Positions 8,112 through 16,216 of a stretch of DNA of 43,447 nt are shown piece by piece. A model generated the notes under the pieces. That model ran no database searches. It was not told the origin of the DNA and saw only the letters and a list, made by a program, of their open reading frames with translations. Numbering within the stretch: the stretch's first letter is position 1; every line of letters starts with the position of its first letter. The DNA is taken from positions 1 through 43,447 of the forward strand of contig PLXW01000103.1 in NCBI GenBank assembly GCA_003151595.1, read 5' to 3'. The DNA is from Myxococcales bacterium (GTDB lineage: Bacteria > Myxococcota > Polyangia > Polyangiales > Polyangiaceae). A program made the position numbers and the translations under genes.

Positions 8112-8147
8112 GCTTGCGCGGTCCCTTCCGGCGGACCACCTTGACGT

Positions 8148-9221
8148 ATGCATAACGCATTGCGTCGTGAGGCGCCAGCTCTGGCCGTCGAGACCATGGC
8201 GACCCGGGAAGTACACCTCGATCAGTGGGTCGATCCGGGAATGGCCGATGAGCGCGGCCAGCTACGCGCCGGGAGGATCCTGGAATGGATGGACGTCGTC
8301 GGCGTGCTCGCGTCCACGCGCCACTCGCGGTGCCCGGTGGTCACGGTCTCGGTCGATGGGATGGAGCTGCGCGAAGCCGTGCACGTCGGCGAGCGCGTGA
8401 CGATGACGGCGACGGTGGGGTTCACCAGCGCAAAGAGCATCGGCATCTGCGTCTCGATGGTCGCGGGCTACACCGGGCCGCGCGAGCGACGGTGCTTCGA
8501 CGGGTACATGACGTTCGTCGCGCTCGACTCCAAAGGGGGCCCGGCGAAGGTGCCGCAGCTCTCGCCGGAGACACCCGCCGAGGTCGCACGCTTTCGCGAA
8601 GGCGAGCTGCGACGCGAGTTCCGTACGAAGCTCGACGCCGGTCTGCTCCCGGCCGCGAGCTCGCTGGCGACGGTGAGCGATCACGATCGTCCGTTCTTCA
8701 TCCGCGAGCTCCTCAAGGTGCTGCCGCTGGCCTTTCGTCTGCCGTGGGAGCCCGATCTCAAACCGCGCCGGCGCCACGCTTCGTACATGCATTCGATCGA
8801 GCTGGCGCGCACCGGTCACCTGAACTTTCACGGCACGCTCTACGGCGGAACGCTCATGCGTTGGCTCGAGAACACGGCGAGCCTCTCCGCGCGCGCGCAC
8901 GTCGGTGGAGCGCCGGTTCGCATGTCGGGGCTTCACGGGCTGAACTTCATCCGGCCGGTCCCTGCGAACTGCTTCGTGCACGTGCGGTCCGAGGTCGTGC
9001 ACGCGACGAGCGACGCCATGACCGTGCTGGTCAACGTGCACGCGGAGGATCCGATGAGCGGTGCGCTCGCCGAGACGGTGCGCGCGTTCGTGTCGTACTC
9101 CCCGACCGACGCCGCGACGGTGCGCGTCCCGCCCATGGAGCTGACGAACGACGAAGACCGCGCGCTCTTCGAAGAGGTCGAGCACAGGCTCGGCCTGCAG
9201 CGCGTGATCGGCGGGACCTAG
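8148..9221 (+). CDS. Double-hotdog acyl-CoA thioesterase
   Basis: The 357-residue protein contains two hotdog folds. The first (~20-140) includes GRILEWMDVVGVLAS and VHVGERVTMTATVGFTSAKS. The second (~215-330) includes NFHGTLYGGTLMRWLENTASLSA and LNFIRPVPANCFVHVRSEVV. This arrangement is that of BFIT/ACOT-type enzymes, which hydrolyse acyl-CoA to free acid and CoA; chain-length preference is not visible. An ATG at 8196 (MATREVHLDQW) is an equally good start because the first 16 residues look unconserved and neither ATG has a clear ribosome site. Confidence 0.85.
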   Translation: MHNALRREAPALAVETMATREVHLDQWVDPGMADERGQLRAGRILEWMDVVGVLASTRHSRCPVVTVSVDGMELREAVHVGERVTMTATVGFTSAKSIGICVSMVAGYTGPRERRCFDGYMTFVALDSKGGPAKVPQLSPETPAEVARFREGELRREFRTKLDAGLLPAASSLATVSDHDRPFFIRELLKVLPLAFRLPWEPDLKPRRRHASYMHSIELARTGHLNFHGTLYGGTLMRWLENTASLSARAHVGGAPVRMSGLHGLNFIRPVPANCFVHVRSEVVHATSDAMTVLVNVHAEDPMSGALAETVRAFVSYSPTDAATVRVPPMELTNDEDRALFEEVEHRLGLQRVIGGT

Positions 9222-9291
9222 AAGCTGACGCCTTGGCGAGCAACGGGGGGCTGGGCGGTTGCATCAAAAACCAACCAAGGAGCCATGCCCA

Positions 9292-9897
9292 ATGAACCGT
9301 TTCCGCTCGATCTTCGCTTCCGCTCTCACCGGTGCCCTCGTCCTCGCTGCGTCCGCTTCGGCGCTCGCGTCCGATTGGGACGTCGACGCCACGCACAGTC
9401 ACGTCGGGTTCGCCGTGAAGCACATGATGATCTCGACGGTGCACGGCTCGTTCGGCAAATACACGGGCGCCATCACGATCGACGACGCCGACATGAACAA
9501 GTCGAAGGCGCACCTCGAGATCGACGCCGCGTCGATCAGCACCGCCAACGACAAGCGCGACGAGCACCTCAAGTCGGCCGACTTCTTCGACGTCGCTCAC
9601 TTCCCGAAGCTCGTCTTCGACTCGACCAAGGTCGAGAAGCGCGGCGCCGATGGCCTCGTCCTCTCGGGCAACCTCACGATCAAGAACGTGACGAAGCCCG
9701 TCGTGCTCACCGTGTCGGGGCTCACGGGCGAAGTGAAGGACCCGTGGGGCGGAACTCGCCGCGGCGCGACCGCGTCGGCGAAGATCAGCCGCAAGGACTT
9801 CGGGCTCACCTGGAACAAGGGCCTGGAGACGGGCGGCGTCGTCGTCGGTGACGACGTGACCCTCGAGCTCGAGGTCGAGCTCACGAAGAAGAAGTGA
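9292..9897 (+). CDS. YceI-family periplasmic protein
   Basis: The 201-residue protein has a signal peptide with probable cleavage after ASALAS. The YceI lipocalin-like barrel follows: DWDVDATHSHVGFAVKHMM, VHGSFGKYTGAI, DEHLKSADFFDVAHFPKL and LTIKNVTKPVVLTV are all signature elements. YceI proteins bind long isoprenoid or lipid-like ligands in the periplasm. AAGGAG at 9277-9282, 9 bases upstream, supports the ATG at 9292. Its stop codon directly abuts the stop of the convergent gene, with zero bases between. Confidence 0.95.
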   Translation: MNRFRSIFASALTGALVLAASASALASDWDVDATHSHVGFAVKHMMISTVHGSFGKYTGAITIDDADMNKSKAHLEIDAASISTANDKRDEHLKSADFFDVAHFPKLVFDSTKVEKRGADGLVLSGNLTIKNVTKPVVLTVSGLTGEVKDPWGGTRRGATASAKISRKDFGLTWNKGLETGGVVVGDDVTLELEVELTKKK

Positions 9898-10419
9898 TCA
9901 CCACTTCGCCTTGCGCAGCGCCTCGATCCGCGAGACGCGGCTCTCGGGGCTGTCGAGGCTGAAGGAGCGAACGTCTTCTTTGATCGCCGCCGGATCGAGC
10001 GGCCCTTTCGCGACGGCATCGAGGACACGCTGGCAGAGGCGATCGATCTCCTTGTCGGTCACGCCCAGGAACTTCTTGGCCTGAGCGATCGATGCGTCGT
10101 CGCCGTGCCCCTGGCTTGCGCGCAACGCGACGGCGTAGTCGGCGCGCGGGACCACGTACGTGCATCCGCGCGCGGCGGTGAGCTCGTGGATGGCGACGTC
10201 CTTCACCGCGCGGTCGACCACCTCGCGTGAGAGCCCCGCGCGATCGCGAAGCGCGAGGTACGGATTGCACCCGCCGACCGATCGCGCCCATCCCGTCTTG
10301 GCCAGCACGTCGGCGGCGGACGACCCCTTCATCGCCCCCGCGAGCCCTTGCCGCGAAGACCAGAACGCGCGCGCGCGCTCGTTCGAAACCGCACCGCCGT
10401 CCGACTTCTTCGCGGCCAT
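9898..10419 (-). CDS. Winged-helix (AlkZ/HTH_42-like) protein, probably shortened
   Basis: The 173-residue product opens like winged-helix DNA-binding proteins of the HTH_42/AlkZ group: SSRQGLAGAMKGSSAADVLAKTG followed by a segment ending in HELTAARGCTYVVP. The similarity is to my memory of that group. Those proteins usually run to ~350-400 residues and continue past a GPLDPxAI segment into a second winged helix and catalytic part. Here the sequence diverges just after GPLDPAAIKE and stops 21-25 residues later. That suggests a 3' truncation, possibly linked to the neighbouring yceI gene, whose stop touches this one. The shortened protein may still bind DNA but is unlikely to be a complete glycosylase. 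Confidence 0.6.
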   Translation of the reverse strand: MAAKKSDGGAVSNERARAFWSSRQGLAGAMKGSSAADVLAKTGWARSVGGCNPYLALRDRAGLSREVVDRAVKDVAIHELTAARGCTYVVPRADYAVALRASQGHGDDASIAQAKKFLGVTDKEIDRLCQRVLDAVAKGPLDPAAIKEDVRSFSLDSPESRVSRIEALRKAKW

Positions 10420-10473
10420 GAGCGAAGTGCTATCGCGAGTCCCGCGAAAGCAGAAGACCGCGCCAACGCGGCA

Positions 10474-10872
10474 TCAGTGCTTCGGCGCGCCCTTCGTCCC
10501 CGGGGGCGACGACGGTGCGTGACTCGCCGAAGCCGAGGGTGCCGCCGACGACGACGGAGCCGCCGAAGAAACGGGGCCCGAGGCGGGGGCAGGGGACGAC
10601 GGAGGGGTCATCGGCGAAGGGGCCGCGCTCGCGGCTCCGGCTGCGCCGGCGTGCTGGAGATCGCCCGCGTCGCTCTGGTCTGGGATCGCGATGACCGCGC
10701 TCGGCGCCGGCGGGCGTGGAGTGACCTTCGCGATCGCCGGATCGATCGGCGGCGGCGGCGGAGTCGCGGCCTCTTCGTTTGTCGAGGCCAGGCAACCGAC
10801 GACCGTGCTCGTCAACACGGTGGAGATCGCGAACGCGCGGGCGAGGGTCATCAATCGATCGTTCATCTTCAT
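10474..10872 (-). CDS. Small Ala/Pro/Ser-rich lipoprotein
   Basis: The 132-residue product has a signal peptide ending in VVGCLAS, a lipobox. Nearly everything after it is low complexity: a PPPPP run, then Ala/Pro/Ser repeats, ending in GTKGAPKH. There is no recognisable domain. Its ATG overlaps the TolC stop codon by one base (TGATG), so it is translationally coupled. It may be an envelope spacer or an accessory to the TolC-family channel, but that is context only. An alternative ATG is at 10866. Confidence 0.65.
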   Translation of the reverse strand: MKMNDRLMTLARAFAISTVLTSTVVGCLASTNEEAATPPPPPIDPAIAKVTPRPPAPSAVIAIPDQSDAGDLQHAGAAGAASAAPSPMTPPSSPAPASGPVSSAAPSSSAAPSASASHAPSSPPGTKGAPKH

Positions 10873-12263
10873 CACTGGCGGAGGTCGGCCCCGACGGCCT
10901 GTTCGAGCTGGAACACGGCCGTCCAGTAGCTCGTGAGGTTCTGCAGGTACTCGAGGTTCGTGGCGATGTACGTGCGCTGCGCGTCGAGGAAGTCCATGAG
11001 CGTCGCGGTGCCGCCGGCGAACTGGCGCTGCGTGATGTCGCGCGCGAGCTTCGCCGAGTTCAGCTCCGCCCCTTCCATTCGCTCGACGAGGAGCTTCGAT
11101 CCGGCGAACGCTGCGTACGCCGCTTCGACGTCGCTCACGACCTGCGCCGTGGTCTGCGCTTGCGTGAGCGTCTGCGTGTTGTAGTTCGCCTCGGCTTGGC
11201 GAATCTCGCCTTGCCCCTGGTAGATGAGCGGGATGGGCGCGGTGACGCCGAACGTCAGCGTCGGGGGCTGAATCGAATTCTGCCCCGACCCGGTCTGGTT
11301 GTAGTTCAACGAAAGGGCGATATCGGGAAACACGTTGCGCTTCGCGAGTCGGATCTGCGCTTCGGCGCTCTCGCGCTGGTAGCCGAGTGCGCGCAGGTCG
11401 GGGCGCTTGTCGAAGGCCGCGTGAAGGAGGGTATCGGGCGACGTCGTGCTGAGCGCACCCGGGACGCGGTACTGAAGGACATCGCGATCGACGTCGAAGT
11501 CGGGGACGTTGCCGCGCACGCCGAGGAGGAACGCGAGAGCGACGCGCGCCTGCCGAATGTTCTGCCGCGAGGTGTCGACCGCTTGATCCGACGCGAGCTT
11601 CGCCGTGCGCACGCGCGCCAGCTCGCCTTCGTTGATCGCGCCTTTGTCGTAACGCCGCTGGTTGAGATCGAGCGTCGCCTGGTTCGATTTCGCGACCTCG
11701 AGCTGGAAGTCGAGCGCGTCGAGCGTCAGCACGACCTGGACGTACGCCGCCTTCACCTGGAACTCGAGGTTCCGCTGCGCGTCGACGCGGTTCATCTTCG
11801 CGGCTGCGAGCGCTGCGCGCGTCACATCCTTGCGGAGCGTGCGCTTGCCGGAGAGCGAGTCCTCGATCGCCGAGTTGTCGGAGACGCCGATCCCGTAAGC
11901 GTTGGCCGAGTTCCCCGAGCACGCGCTTTGATCGGTGCCTGGCGCGCATGCATACGACGGGCTGTAGTTGAACGCCCGCCCATAGCTCCCGTTCACCACG
12001 GGATTGGGGACCGCGCCGGCGGAGAGATGCGCCCCTTCGGCGCTCATCACCGCGGCCTGCGCGATCAACACGCCGAACCCGCGCGTCCGGAACGTCGTCA
12101 GCGCGTCGTCGAGCGTGAGCTTCGCGGGGATCTCCACGGGCGGCGGCACGACGTCGGCGCGCGCCATGGGCGCCAAGAAGGGAGCGCCGAGCACCGCGAA
12201 GGCGGCGAGGGCGCAGGCTGCGCTGCTTACGAGGGAGCGTTTCGAGGATCGGAAGAAGCGCAT
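10872..12263 (-). CDS. TolC-family outer-membrane efflux protein
   Basis: The 463-residue protein starts with a signal peptide (MRFFRSSKRSLVSSAACAL, cleavage near ARADV). Two similar halves of long helices with short strands follow, the outer-membrane-efflux-protein repeat: LTLDDALTTF at the start, KAAYVQVVLTLDALDF, NQRRYDKGAINEGELARVR, KRPDLRALGYQRESAEAQIRLAKRNVFPDI and TQRQFAGGTATLMDFLDAQRTY. Length and layout fit the CzcC/TolC-type channels that pair with RND or ABC exporters. No inner-membrane pump gene lies next to it in this window. The ATG at 12263 places the signal peptide at the N-terminus; the frame upstream to 12506 is arginine-rich and non-coding in character. The start faces the gene at 12427, leaving ~160 bases for divergent promoters. 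Confidence 0.92.
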   Translation of the reverse strand: MRFFRSSKRSLVSSAACALAAFAVLGAPFLAPMARADVVPPPVEIPAKLTLDDALTTFRTRGFGVLIAQAAVMSAEGAHLSAGAVPNPVVNGSYGRAFNYSPSYACAPGTDQSACSGNSANAYGIGVSDNSAIEDSLSGKRTLRKDVTRAALAAAKMNRVDAQRNLEFQVKAAYVQVVLTLDALDFQLEVAKSNQATLDLNQRRYDKGAINEGELARVRTAKLASDQAVDTSRQNIRQARVALAFLLGVRGNVPDFDVDRDVLQYRVPGALSTTSPDTLLHAAFDKRPDLRALGYQRESAEAQIRLAKRNVFPDIALSLNYNQTGSGQNSIQPPTLTFGVTAPIPLIYQGQGEIRQAEANYNTQTLTQAQTTAQVVSDVEAAYAAFAGSKLLVERMEGAELNSAKLARDITQRQFAGGTATLMDFLDAQRTYIATNLEYLQNLTSYWTAVFQLEQAVGADLRQ

Positions 12264-12426
12264 TTCGCTGGTTACCTTGGGACGCAACCGATGCCGCGTC
12301 GTGCGACCGAATGCAAGCAGCATGCGACGAGCGATCGAGGAGAAGTAGAGGCGAACGAGCGATCGATCGAGGCACGCAGAGTCACTCGCGCGCGCGACTC
12401 GGGGTCGGACGCCTCGATCTGCTAGC

Positions 12427-13713
12427 GTGCGCGCCGTGAGCACCTCGAACGAACCGCGAACTTCACGCCCGTATGACGTCGTCGTGTGGGGCGCGACGGG
12501 CTTCACCGGACGACTCGTCGCCGAATACCTGGCCCGCGTTCACGGCGTCGGTCGCGATCTGCGCTGGGCCATCGCCGGACGGAGCCGCGACAAGCTCTCG
12601 TCGATCCGTGACGGTCTCGTCGCCATCGATCCGCGCGCGCGCGACATCCCGATCCTCGTCGGCGACTCGCGCGACGCCGCATCGCTCGCGCCGATCGTCT
12701 CGCAGACGCGCGTCGTGCTCACGACCGTGGGCCCCTACGCCGTGTACGGGCACGAGCTCGTCGAAGCGTGCGTGGAGCACGGCACCGACTCGGTCGACCT
12801 CACCGGCGAGCCGCAGTTCGTCCGCGCGATCATCGATCGCCACCACGCGCGCGCGAAGCAGACCGGTGCGCGCATCGTGAACTGCTGCGGCTTCGACTCG
12901 ATCCCGTCGGACCTCGGCGTGCTCATGCTGCAAACCGAGATGCGCGCGCGCAACGGGACGCGATGCGCCGAAGTGAAGTACTTCGCCGGCGAGATGAGCG
13001 GCGGAATGAGCGGCGGCACCGTCGCCAGCGCGCTCCACATCGCCGAGGAGATGTCGCACGACAAGAACGTGCGCCGCATCGTCGCCAACCCGTACGCGCT
13101 CGATCCCGATCGCACGGATCGCGGACCCGACGGGCCCGATCAGAAGGGCGTTCGCTTCGACGACGATCTCCAGCGATGGACCGGCCCGTTCGCGATGGCG
13201 GCGATCAACACGCGCATCGTTCGTCGTACGAACGCGCTGCTCGACTACGCGTACGGCAAGGACTTCCGTTACTCGGAGTGCCAGTCGTTCCCCGAAGGCG
13301 CGAAGGGGTTCTTCGCCGCCACGGCGATGACCGCCGGGCTCGGCGCGTTCCTGGTGGGCGCTGCGCTCGGGCCGACGCGCGCGATGATGAAGGGCATGCT
13401 GCCGGCGCCCGGCGAGGGTCCGTCGAAGGAAGCGCGCGACAAGGGCTTCTTCGTCACGCGCCTCGTTGGAATCGGCGAGGGGAACGGCTCGAACACGGCG
13501 CCGCGGTTGCTGGCCACCGTGCGCGGTCAGAGCGATCCGGGCTACGGCGAGACGGCGAAGATGATCAGCGAGTCGGCCGTGTCGCTCGCGCGCGACGACG
13601 TGGCTCCGCGCGGCGGCATTCTCACGCCGGCCTCGTGCATGGGCCTCCACCTCATCGAGCGACTACGCCGGGCGGGGATGGTCTTCGACGTCGAGGCGAT
13701 GGGCCCTCGATAG
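12427..13713 (+). CDS. Saccharopine dehydrogenase-like / trans-acting enoyl reductase family protein
   Basis: The 428-residue protein has an N-terminal Rossmann fold: YDVVVWGATGFTGRLVAEYL fits the GxxGFTGR nucleotide-binding loop, and WAIAGRSRDKL follows. VNCCGFDSIPSDLGVLML is a hallmark of the group that includes the mycobacterial trans-acting enoyl reductases and eukaryotic saccharopine-dehydrogenase-like oxidoreductases. It probably reduces a lipid or polyketide intermediate with NAD(P)H, but no polyketide synthase is nearby. A hydrophobic stretch around GLGAFLVGAALG suggests membrane contact. The start may be GTG 12427 or GTG 12436. Confidence 0.85.
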   Translation: MRAVSTSNEPRTSRPYDVVVWGATGFTGRLVAEYLARVHGVGRDLRWAIAGRSRDKLSSIRDGLVAIDPRARDIPILVGDSRDAASLAPIVSQTRVVLTTVGPYAVYGHELVEACVEHGTDSVDLTGEPQFVRAIIDRHHARAKQTGARIVNCCGFDSIPSDLGVLMLQTEMRARNGTRCAEVKYFAGEMSGGMSGGTVASALHIAEEMSHDKNVRRIVANPYALDPDRTDRGPDGPDQKGVRFDDDLQRWTGPFAMAAINTRIVRRTNALLDYAYGKDFRYSECQSFPEGAKGFFAATAMTAGLGAFLVGAALGPTRAMMKGMLPAPGEGPSKEARDKGFFVTRLVGIGEGNGSNTAPRLLATVRGQSDPGYGETAKMISESAVSLARDDVAPRGGILTPASCMGLHLIERLRRAGMVFDVEAMGPR

Positions 13714-13936
13714 CCGCGTCGGAGGGGCCGCCGACGGGTCGCATGAAGTAGGCAAGCCTGTACGTTGGTGCAGTCTTGCCGCTTGGATGGATCCGCCGGT
13801 TCTGAGACGGCCGAAGGGGACTGATTGAGCCGCGAAATCACGGTCCAGAAGAATGGCACCACACGGGAATCTTAGATGCGTCTCCGATCTTTGGGCCCGT
13901 GGTGGTCACCAAAACCACCGGATATATGTTCCACCC
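13714..13936. other. Intergenic region upstream of the DUF4266 gene
   Basis: There is no convincing gene here. GGTGGT (13901-13906) and ACCACC (13914-13919) form a short inverted repeat just before an AT-rich GATATAT (13921-13927). That could be a promoter region for the downstream redox cluster, but I cannot match a good -35 element at the right distance. Confidence 0.3.
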
Positions 13937-14143
13937 ATGCGAAACGTCCTTGCCGCACTTTCCCTTCTCGCTCTCCTCGCGACGTCGGCGTGCACACACG
14001 TCGCTCCCTACGAGCGAGGCGCGCTCGCTCACCCGACGATGGCTTCGGCGCTCGAAGGTCCGGCCTCGGGGCACGTCCACGCGGTTCACGAAGGCGCCAT
14101 CGGCGGCGGGTCGGTCGCCGAGAGCGGCTGCGGCTGCAACTAG
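13937..14143 (+). CDS. DUF4266-domain small lipoprotein
   Basis: The 68-residue product has a signal peptide with a lipobox at SACTHV, so the mature protein is only about 50 residues. The mature part follows the DUF4266 pattern: VAPYERGALAHPTM, then HEGAIGGGSVAESG and the terminal CGCN. From memory, DUF4266 genes usually sit next to DUF3570 genes, and one lies 0.8 kb downstream here, which supports the call. The C-terminal CGC could bind metal or be modified; nothing is proven. No clear ribosome site precedes the ATG at 13937. Confidence 0.82.
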   Translation: MRNVLAALSLLALLATSACTHVAPYERGALAHPTMASALEGPASGHVHAVHEGAIGGGSVAESGCGCN

Positions 14144-14191
14144 TCGCCTCGCTTCGGAGTGGTCACGGCTTCGGTCAGACAAACATCAGCC

Positions 14192-14196
14192 AGGAG
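14192..14196 (+). promoter_or_regulatory. Ribosome binding site deciding a GTG start
   Basis: AGGAG is followed by 7 bases and GTG 14204. It selects this start over GTG 14159 and places a lipoprotein signal peptide at the N-terminus of the downstream protein. Confidence 0.75.
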
Positions 14197-14203
14197 ATTT
14201 GCC

Positions 14204-14911
14204 GTGCGAGACATCGCTGTTCGCTTCGGGATGGGTGCGCTCATCGTCGGACTTGCCGGGTGCAGCTCGGCGAGTGAGAGCCCGCTTGGCGGGCCATTCG
14301 GCGGCACCGCCACGACGAACGCGGCAGCGGGCACCGGCGGATCCGACGACGGAGGGACGACGCTGGGCTCCTCTTCGAGCGGCTCGTCTTCCGGTTCTTC
14401 GAGCGGGTCTTCGTCCGGTTCCTCGTCGGGCTCTTCGAGCGGCGGGTCTGCTTCTGGGAGCGGATCGAGCTCCGGCAGTAGCAGCGGCTCGGGATCCGGA
14501 AGCGGCAGCGGAAGCGGCTCGGGATCCGGTAGCGGCTCCGGAAGCGGTTCAGGATCCGGAAGCGGCTCGGGGAGCGGCTCAGGATCGGGGAGCAGCTCGG
14601 GGAGCGGCTCCGGCAGCGGCAGTGGAAGCAGCTCGGGCGGGAGCACCGCGCCGACGTGGAGCCAGATCTATACGAACTACATCGGGTCCGGGACGATCGG
14701 CGGCTGCTCGGGCTGCCACGGCGGATACAGCAGCGCGAGCTCGGCGTATTCGAAGGGCGGCGGCGCTACGTGGGCGAACCCGAACACGTCGCGACTCAGC
14801 TGGTACGGAGGCGACATGCCCCCGTCGGGTCCGTCCGCGTCGAGCTCGAGTGGCTCGAAGGCGAAGGCCGACATGGATGCGTGGGCAGCCGCGGGCTCCA
14901 AGAACAACTAG
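14204..14911 (+). CDS. Lipoprotein c-type cytochrome on a Ser/Gly stalk
   Basis: The product has 235 residues. The signal peptide ends in LAGC (Cys20). Residues ~53-146 are almost purely Ser and Gly, an extended flexible stalk. The C-terminal ~89 residues form a small cytochrome-like domain with GGCSGCHGG (C168, C171, H172) and a later GGDMPPSGP, whose Met205 is a plausible sixth heme ligand. I infer a lipid-anchored mono-heme cytochrome held far from the membrane. It sits between the DUF4266 and DUF3570 genes, in the same direction. The DNA of the stalk is itself a degenerate repeat (AGCGGCTC/GGATCCGG variants). Confidence 0.85.
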   Translation: MRDIAVRFGMGALIVGLAGCSSASESPLGGPFGGTATTNAAAGTGGSDDGGTTLGSSSSGSSSGSSSGSSSGSSSGSSSGGSASGSGSSSGSSSGSGSGSGSGSGSGSGSGSGSGSGSGSGSGSGSGSGSSSGSGSGSGSGSSSGGSTAPTWSQIYTNYIGSGTIGGCSGCHGGYSSASSAYSKGGGATWANPNTSRLSWYGGDMPPSGPSASSSSGSKAKADMDAWAAAGSKNN

Positions 14912-14953
14912 TCGTCAGAGTCGGCGCGCGAAAATGAGACGGAGCGTTTGCGG

Positions 14954-16216
14954 ATGCGATTGAGCGGGTGCAGCCGCCTACTCATTCTCGTCGTGGTCGT
15001 GCTCGTCTCGTCGCTCGCTGAAACGCGGGCCGAGGCGGACGACACGCCGCCGGCCGAAGGTGCGCCGTCTGCGAGCGAGAAGAAGCCGGTGCCGACGAAG
15101 GCGCCGCTCGCGGATGCGAGCACGAAGCGCGTGACCCTCGAGTCGGCGGTGTACACCGACTCGGATCACGTCACGGTCTTCAGCCCGTCGGTGGCGGCGT
15201 CGATCGAGAACGTCACGCAGGGGGCGTCGCTTCACGGGAGCTACCTGGTCGACGTCGTCAGCGCAGCCTCGGTCGACATCGTCTCCACGGCCTCGCAGCG
15301 GTGGCACGAGATACGGCACGCCGGGGCGCTCGAGGCCGAGTACAAGCCGCACGAGTTCGGAGTCTCGATCGGCGGCAGCGCGTCGGCCGAGCCCGACTAT
15401 CTCTCGTACGGCGTGGGCGTCGCCGCGACGCAGGATCTCAACGAGAAGAACACGACGCTCCTTCTCGGTTACGGCTACAGCCACGACATCGCCGGGCGTC
15501 ACGGAACGCCGTTCTCCGTGTTCTCGCGACCGCTCGAGCGCGGAACGTTCAACGCCGGTGTCTCGCAGGTGCTCGATCGCGCGACGGTGATGTCGGTCGG
15601 CGCCGACGCCGTGTTCGAGAACGGCGACCAGTCGAAGCCGTACCGCTACATCCCGATGTTCGCGCCGAACGTGGCGGCCCAGGCGGCCGTCGGCGCGACG
15701 ATCGACTGGGTCAACGCGAACCGCTTGCCCGAGCGGCCGCTGGAGCAGCTCCCGTTGTCCCGTCAGAGATTCGCGCTGACGGCGCGACTCGGGCATCGAT
15801 TCACGGCGTCGACAATCCGGCTCGAGGAGCGCCTGTACGACGACTCGTGGGCGCTCCTGGCCTCGACCAGCGACGCGCGCTGGATCTTCGATCTCGGGCG
15901 ACGCTTCGCGCTGTGGCCGCATGCGCGCCTCAACGTGCAGTCGGCGGTGAATTTCTGGCAGCGGGCGTATGTCTCGAACTCGAACGGGAGCACGTTCGAC
16001 CTCCCCGAGTTCCGGACCGGCGATCGCGAGCTCGGGTCTCTTCGCACTCTCACCGGCGGCGGCGGCGCGCGCTTCTTCCTCGGTCCCAACGCCGACCCCG
16101 AGGCGTGGTCGGTCACGCTCGTCGGCGACGTCATGTACACGTCGTTTCTCAACGACCTCTACCTCACCAATCGCACCGGCACGATCATGTCACTGACGTT
16201 CGAGGGGGAGCTATGA
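14954..16216 (+). CDS. DUF3570-domain outer-membrane protein
   Basis: The 420-residue protein has a signal peptide (MRLSGCSRLLILVVVVLV..., cleavage near RAEA). It carries the DUF3570 hallmark segments: ESAVYTDSDHVTVFSPSVAA, YLVDVVSAASVDIVSTAS, and C-terminal strands ending in MSLTFEGEL. Alternating hydrophobic and polar strands indicate an outer-membrane beta-barrel. No function is proven for the family. The ATG at 14954 follows GGAG by 9 bases; a TTG at 14948 is less likely. Its stop overlaps the next start by 4 bases. With heme-motif lipoproteins on both sides, a conduit or scaffold role in envelope electron transfer is plausible. Confidence 0.88.
   Translation: MRLSGCSRLLILVVVVLVSSLAETRAEADDTPPAEGAPSASEKKPVPTKAPLADASTKRVTLESAVYTDSDHVTVFSPSVAASIENVTQGASLHGSYLVDVVSAASVDIVSTASQRWHEIRHAGALEAEYKPHEFGVSIGGSASAEPDYLSYGVGVAATQDLNEKNTTLLLGYGYSHDIAGRHGTPFSVFSRPLERGTFNAGVSQVLDRATVMSVGADAVFENGDQSKPYRYIPMFAPNVAAQAAVGATIDWVNANRLPERPLEQLPLSRQRFALTARLGHRFTASTIRLEERLYDDSWALLASTSDARWIFDLGRRFALWPHARLNVQSAVNFWQRAYVSNSNGSTFDLPEFRTGDRELGSLRTLTGGGGARFFLGPNADPEAWSVTLVGDVMYTSFLNDLYLTNRTGTIMSLTFEGEL

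Noticed and set aside
8141..8146. TTGACG as a promoter element for the thioesterase
   Set aside because: There is no matching -10 hexamer at 16-18 bases and it lies too close to the start codon at 8148.
10474..12375. 633-residue minus-strand fusion of shadow sequence and the small lipoprotein
   Set aside because: The TolC gene occupies the other frame over most of it; only the final 132 codons are a plausible gene.
14140..14646. Minus-strand frame rich in Pro-Leu-Pro-Glu
   Set aside because: It is the complement of the Ser/Gly stalk of the cytochrome gene and has no independent support.
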